Origin: Strongylocentrotus droebachiensis
Taxonomy: Eukaryota; Echinodermata; Echinoidea; Camarodonta; Strongylocentrotidae
DNA: 64,000 nt
Direction: 5' to 3'
Assembly: GCA_035222895.1 (NCBI GenBank)
Contig: JAVYIG010002220.1
Span: 1-64,000 of the forward strand
The notes below the pieces were generated by a model that was not told the origin of the DNA, searched no databases, and worked only from the letters and a program-made list of their open reading frames with translations. The position numbers and the translations under genes were made by a program. Positions 59,776 to 64,000 of the stretch are shown here, in pieces (position 1 is the first letter of the stretch; each line of letters begins with the position of its first letter).

Positions 59776-59953
59776 AGGTGTCCTTATAATAACATGTGGA
59801 AATAATTTTGAAGCGCTTTGTGTCTGCAAGGAAAAAGCACTATACCAAATTCTCTGTCGATTGGACTACTTCTGCCCTTGTGTCTTTACATTACAGCCTA
59901 TGTATTCATTGCTAATCAAGCATTTTTTTTCTTTTTTCTTTTTATGGTTTCAG

Positions 59954-60053
59954 ATATAACATTCCAACAGAAACATCACTGGTCATAGATGCTGAGGCAG
60001 AATACAGAGTCCTGCCCAGGCCAAGATTTTCACATTCTACTGTCCTGTATGAG
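59954..60053 (+). CDS. ATRN: Attractin exon 7: Kelch blade linker
   Basis: This 100-nt exon enters in phase 2 and ends in phase 0, encoding residues 323-356: YNIPTETSLVIDAEAEYRVL, then PRPRFSHSTVLYE. R-[FY]-x-H-S-x-x-L-Y is the conserved start of a Kelch blade, equivalent to the R-Y-G-H-S-L-A-L-Y region of attractins. Acceptor GGTTTCAG|A, donor GAG|GTATGA. It is placed by phase and by the continuous join to exon 8 (LYE-DKFYMFGG). Confidence 0.9.
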
Positions 60054-60991
60054 GTATGAATTTGTTATTGTCTTCTTGGAGATATAGAGGAAATGCAAGA
60101 CTTTTAATGAAATAGATTTGGGGTTAAAGAGAAGTGACACAATTATTGTGCTCTCTGTTCAGGATTCGATTAGTAACCCTGAAATTCATACATGACTGAT
60201 TTACGTCATGGAGTCAGTGAAATATTCTGACAATTATGCAGTTCTGGAGGCCCTGAATAGTGTTATTTTCTATGTCTATGTGTTCTCTCCTCTTCCCCCT
60301 ATTCCTTCTTCCTTTCTCTCTCCCACTCTCTTTCTCCCTCTTTCACTTTCTCCCTCTTTCACTTTCTCCCTCTCTCTCTCTCCCTAATATCCCTCTCTCT
60401 CTCTCTCTCCCTAATATCCCTCTCTCGCTCCCTAATATCCCTCTCTCTCTCCCTAATATCCCTCTCTCTCTCCCTAATATCCCTCTCTCCCCCATCTCTC
60501 TCTCTCTCTCTCTCTCCATCTCTCCATCTCCCCTTCTCTCTTCATCTCCCCTTCTCTCTCTTCATATCCCCTTCACTCCATCCACTCTTTTCTCTTTCCA
60601 TTTCATCTCTCTTTATGTGGAGGCTCATTTATTCACCAATTTTTGTTCATTCAAAACCTATACATTCATGTACAAAACGATAAAACTGAGATTTAATGCT
60701 GTATGTTGGATTTTGAACCTTGCAAGGAATCGACCTTTAGTATTGTTGAATAAAAGATTTAAAGTTGATTTTTGATGTAGATTTGTGGGTAACAAATTTT
60801 TTAGTTTTTGATATTTTGTTTATTTTACTGGAGTTTTATTGATTTGAATTTGAATTTGTTTGCCCTTAACAAAGTGCAATATCCGGGATTGCTGTGATTC
60901 TCAAGAGTATGTGTAAGTAACGCAAGTTCCTGTAGCGATAAAAAGGTAGCCCACAAGCTCTTACACATGTATTTGAATCCCTTTGTTGCAG
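60054..60991 (+). other. Intron 7
   Basis: A 938-bp phase 0 intron with donor GTATGA and acceptor CTTTGTTGCAG. Much of it is the CT-rich tract described next. A long leucine/serine/proline open frame through that tract (60260-60775) is an artefact. Confidence 0.85.
60286..60605. repeat. CT-rich tract with ~22-bp CCCTAATATCCCTCTCTCTC minisatellite
   Basis: Pyrimidine-rich on the + strand. CTAATATCCC recurs near 60385, 60411, 60433, 60455 and 60476, giving a period of about 21-26 bp, flanked by (TC)n. It may mimic polypyrimidine tracts in the pre-mRNA. Confidence 0.9.
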
Positions 60992-61208
60992 GATAAATTC
61001 TATATGTTTGGCGGGTCGTTATCCGGGAGCGGGATAACAGCTGAGATGTGGTCCTTTGATCTCGCGTCTCAAACATGGACCAACATGACGGACGGACCCT
61101 ACGCCTTAGAGGGCCACAGTGCACATGTCATTGATGACGTCATGGTCGTCTTCTTTGGCTATAGTCCCATATACAGCTACATCAATTTGGTTCAGGAATA
61201 TAACATCA
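60992..61208 (+). CDS. ATRN: Attractin exon 8: Kelch repeats
   Basis: This 217-nt exon enters in phase 0 and leaves in phase 1, encoding residues 357-428. It contains DKFYMFGGSLSGSG, EMWSFDLASQTWTNM, ALEGHSAHVIDDVMVVFFGY and SYINLVQEYNIS. F-G-G, the spaced W-x-F-D-x-x-x-x-x-W, and G-H-S-A-H are typical Kelch blade strands, and the Y-x-N-x-V-Q-E-Y ending is as in attractins. An NMT sequon is present. The acceptor is GTTGCAG and the donor ATCA|GTAAGT. The following exon would complete codon 429 and is outside the window or was not recognised. Confidence 0.93.
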
Positions 61209-61390
61209 GTAAGTGGATATTTTTTGAATTTTTTTTATTGTCTTCATTCAATACTTCATTCAGTTCATGTACATCAGTCGTCAGACGACGGATAGTCAAC
61301 CTGTTCAAAAAGTTGAGCCACTCCCACCACCCATCCTCTCCAATCGGCGCTATAGTTCTCCTTAGAACAATAAGCTAAGAGATAACCAAC

Positions 61391-61472
61391 AGTCTTTTTC
61401 AAGACTACACCAACAGTCCTTTTCAGGACTACACACCCTTAAGAAAGATTACCGAGGGTCCTTTTCAGGACT
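61391..61472 (+). promoter_or_regulatory. Three histone-mRNA-type 3' stem-loops with HDE-like motif
   Basis: Three 16-nt hairpins follow one another: AGTCTTTTTCAAGACT (61391), AGTCCTTTTCAGGACT (61415) and GGTCCTTTTCAGGACT (61457). Each has a 6-bp stem and a TTTC loop, the architecture of the histone mRNA 3' stem-loop (family form GGYTCTTTTCAGAGCC), with compensatory stem changes and a G-C second pair. ACACACCC follows the second, and TAAGAAAGA (61440-61448), close to the sea urchin histone downstream element CAAGAAAGA, lies about 10 nt further on. No histone reading frame was found upstream. Confidence 0.5.
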
Positions 61473-61934
61473 CCTCAATCCTCCCTCTCTCTCACATGGT
61501 GCATTCGCAAGCCTACTGTAGATGTATATATAGTTGTTATTTTTATGCTGTGCTTGCTATTTAATGCCGGTTCGACTGCAGATTTTGCTTCCTTTTAGTT
61601 TAAGTTTAAGTGGAGAATCATTAAAGGGATATTGAAATAGTAGCCTCCATAGATTGGCAGATCTTTGTACAGGTTCCATTATGTGGTTTGCTCTAATAGT
61701 GCCAGATGTTCATTTAGTCATACATTAACACAGAGCACCCTTCAGCAGATGATATGCAAATTACTTTCAATATTTTCTTGAGGGAGAGTTGGTCTTTAAA
61801 TAAAAGTGATCTTTATATTTGTATGGTTATTACTTGGGCTATTTGGAGAATCAGAATAATCAGTGAGACTGCCATCGAATGTACAATGTTTGAGGGCATG
61901 GCATTTAAACTTGACCAAGTTTTGTTCGTGCATA

Positions 61935-62232
61935 AGTTTGCCAAATAACCCGCTAGTTTCAGACTTGGGATATTATCCTGAAGCTCTAAATTTCGTCTTC
62001 ACCATACAGATACGCTCATCACACACTAGCTTGGACAGGCGCAAATCAGCCCGCTAATTCCCAAATAGCGGGATATTTTGGAAACAAGATAAAGATTTCT
62101 CTGGATATTTTCTTGAACAAATATCCCGCTAATTGCAATTGCAGGCTAATGAAGGGGCAAATTAACCAGTTCGATCGGGATAGTTAAAATAGCGGGTTCT
62201 TTGCCAAACTCGAGCTGATGAAAACAGGCCTT
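61935..62232. mobile_element. MITE with TCATCAGCTCGAG terminus, copy 2
   Basis: The right end CTCGAGCTGATGAAAACAGG, then CC, is the inverse of the left end of copy 1 (48514). The interior shares AAATAGCGGGATATTT, ATATCCCGCTAATTGCAATT and CGATCGGGATAGTTAAAATA. The left terminus is degraded (only TTTGCCAAATAACCCGCTA remains). Confidence 0.7.
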
Positions 62233-63372
62233 ATGAATATAAAATGACAAGGAAGATTAAACGAAGGATGTTGCTCTGGGTGATGGCGTATTAGATGCAT
62301 AGAAATGGGTTAACAATAATGAGTATACTACACCTGTGCTGTAGCTGTGCAAATTAGGGCAAACAATAAAGAAAATAAATTGTGCAACATATATGAAAAA
62401 GTGTTTTAGATACTGTGTTATCTGACTATAATATTTTGCTTAGACATTTAATGAAATAGGGGGAAAGGTTATGATATCTAAATTAATAGGTGTGTTATTT
62501 GACCTGTATGATTATTTTGCTCTGAAATTAATAATGGTCGGAGAAAGGTATTTGATACAATAGCTATCGGAATCCCGCGTTATCTATCCTATATATTTAT
62601 TTTGCGTAGACATACATGTATTTGAAAATGTCAGAGAATCGCACATAATATCTGAAATAGTGGTTACTATGATCGGTTGGCCTTGCAATGCAAAATTTGA
62701 GAAGTGGAACGAAATAAAGCAAGGACAAATGTATAGATTTTGAAAAGGCCACAAATATATGAGAGTGATTTTCCCACCCCCTTTTTATTTTGTTTTAAAA
62801 TCAATCACATCTTTTATGGGCTGTACATGAAGTTCTTTATGTTAATGTCTTAAATGTCAATTTTTATGAATCTTGGAATGCGCATATTTCATTTTATTTT
62901 TTTAAAGATTGAAGAATACTGCGAAAAAAAGTTATTTTCTTGTACATGTTACAACTATATATATTTATAGATTTTTGTTTTTTGGCTGTGAGCTAATAAT
63001 CCAAAAAAGGTTCATCAAAAGTCGCTTGAACAAAATGATATTGTAAACATAAATTTCTGACAGTCATCCACATTCTCACGGTATCATGAGCCATTATCTG
63101 CCACTGCCGATGTACTCATTTTCATGCTTTATGAAATGCCCTAGAGTTCATCTGATAAGGTGACATAACATGAACATTATCCAGCTTGTTGATCAGCAGA
63201 AAGATTACACTATCCCCAGTTCAACCTAGTCTGCAAGGCACAGACTTTTTGCGACACATAAACACCATTCCGTAAAGCCTCGAGCATAGCCTAACATTGC
63301 CAGTCTCTGGCAGCTACAGTACAGAGCCTATGGTGTGCAGTTGAACATTTAGTCTACATGCACATAGTCTTA

Positions 63373-63671
63373 GGGTGGTATTCTCGAAAGCAGACTAACT
63401 TTAGTCCAAGGTTTAATCCTCCGACTACGTATGGAATGCCAAGTGTCCTTATGAATATGTTTTTGAATAATTTAATCTGTCACTAAATTAAAATACAATG
63501 TAATAACATAATTAATAAACAATAATATAACTGATATAATTGTGTTATCATGGTAATTTAGGAACATATCAAATTTTTCAAAAATATATTCATATGGACA
63601 CTTGGCATTCCTTACTTAGTCGGTGGATTAAGCCATGGACTAAAGTTAGTCCGCTTTCGAGAATACCACCC
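63373..63671. mobile_element. 299-bp Harbinger-like MITE with TTA target duplication
   Basis: GGGTGGTATTCTCGAAAGC is inverted as GCTTTCGAGAATACCACCC, and pairing extends about 95 bp inward through GACTAACTTTAGTCC, AAGGAATGCCAAGTGTCC and TATGAATATATTTTT. TTA flanks the element at 63370-63372 and 63672-63674. A 3-bp TTA/TAA duplication with GGG-starting termini is typical of PIF/Harbinger elements. It is non-autonomous, with an AT-rich non-coding centre. Confidence 0.85.
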
Positions 63672-64000
63672 TTAGAGTTTAGACATTGTGGTGTGTTTCA
63701 TGACTGACAAGGGTCTGGTTCTGTAAACTAAGTTTGGCTATTCCAAGTTCGAGAGGCACCGCGTTTGCTTGCAATTTCCAAGACAACACGGAGGAGATGA
63801 TATTATCAAGAACTAGGATCAACCCCAAATGATACTCCATAAGTTCAATTTCAACAACAGAGAGGGAGATTTGATCATGTATAACCCTCTCCATGCTGTT
63901 CTGGCATATCCTGCCCAAAGGTTGATGCCCAGTTAATATGTGGGAAGGTATTTAACCATAACCATTTTGAGATGGAATATTGACATACATATCCCAACAT

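Larger units (their letters stand above)
50056..59953 (+). other. Intron 6
   Basis: A 9.9-kb phase 2 intron with donor GTGAGT and acceptor TTATGGTTTCAG. It contains purine-rich DNA (50745-51010), a 548-bp TTAA element, a ~215-bp tandem array (52770-54125), two opposed ~800-bp hairpin/tRNA-like elements, two TACTGTAAACGC-ended MITEs, a possible LINE remnant, a 20-bp triple repeat (58199-58259) and a SINE-like repeat (59580-59775). No coding exon was recognised. Confidence 0.8.
4668..61208 (+). other. ATRN: Attractin-family gene, 5' part (8 exons, 3' end outside window)
   Basis: Eight exons splice into one continuous frame of about 428 codons. The domain order is signal sequence, EGF-like, CUB, EGF-like, EGF-like, then Kelch repeats, which is the N-terminal order of attractin, attractin-like 1 and MEGF8. 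The CUB motif ECSWDYLYIYDGDSIYAPL and the CUB ending with SDAAF..GFNISY match attractins better than MEGF8. Attractins are large type I membrane glycoproteins; mammalian ATRN acts in agouti/melanocortin signalling, myelin maintenance and ubiquitin-linked membrane protein control, and fly distracted is the relative. Intron phases in order are 2,2,2,2,1,2,0,1. ATRN and ATRNL1 cannot be separated here; an invertebrate may well have a single pro-orthologue. Confidence 0.9.
61209..64000 (+). other. Intron 8 (partial)
   Basis: Donor GTAAGT; no acceptor or next Kelch exon was recognised before the window ends. It contains histone-type stem-loops (61391-61472), a second copy of the CTCGAGCTGATG MITE (61935-62232) and a Harbinger-like MITE (63373-63671). 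The rest looks like ordinary AT-rich intron. Confidence 0.75.

Noticed and set aside
60260..60775. 171-codon open frame rich in Leu, Ser and Pro
   Set aside because: It translates the CT-rich minisatellite inside intron 7 and has no conserved motif.
4668..61208. MEGF8 as the identity of the gene
   Set aside because: The domain order is shared, but the CUB wording (ECSWDYLYIYDGDSIYAPL) and the EGF linker GEACNIP fit attractins better by recollection; a profile search or tree would settle it.

Overview
This window is animal genomic DNA: AT-rich, intron-dominated, with eukaryotic GT..AG splice sites and no prokaryotic gene organisation. Very frequent self-complementary TACATGTACA-type motifs, many small palindromic transposons, and a single-copy-looking attractin gene with multi-kilobase introns suggest a marine invertebrate deuterostome. 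A sea urchin is my best guess; this is inference from sequence style, not proof.

One protein-coding gene is supported: the 5' part of an attractin family gene (ATRN/ATRNL1 type; the fly counterpart is distracted) on the + strand. Eight coding exons can be placed with consistent splice phases: 4668-4963, 8967-9053, 9611-9724, 30740-30862, 38224-38411, 49896-50055, 59954-60053 and 60992-61208. Together they encode about 428 residues in the order signal sequence, EGF-like, CUB, two EGF-like modules, and the start of the Kelch propeller. The remainder (rest of the propeller, C-type lectin, PSI/EGF, transmembrane and cytoplasmic parts) must lie beyond 64000.

Region by region: 1-2160 is upstream DNA with two ~100-bp tandem repeat arrays and long homopolymers. 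2160-4430 is AT-rich DNA without a gene. 4430-4667 is a CpG-rich probable promoter/5' UTR. 4668-9724 carries exons 1-3, followed at once by a tandem array that includes copies of the exon 3 splice donor. Intron 3 (9725-30739) holds several inverted-repeat elements, including a 363-bp almost perfect palindrome. Introns 4 and 5 hold microsatellites, a family of ~65-bp hairpins, and a 1,678-bp foldback hAT-like element with an exact 8-bp target duplication. Intron 6 (50056-59953) holds a ~215-bp tandem array and two opposed copies of an ~800-bp element that combines a long hairpin with a tRNA-Leu-like sequence; a third copy is in intron 3. Intron 8 contains three histone-mRNA-type 3' stem-loops and a Harbinger-like MITE.

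The system-level picture is one large membrane-glycoprotein gene whose introns have been heavily populated by non-autonomous, hairpin-forming DNA transposons. No RNA gene that looks functional, no CRISPR array and no second protein-coding gene could be supported. All family assignments rest on reading the sequence and recalled family features, with no database search.
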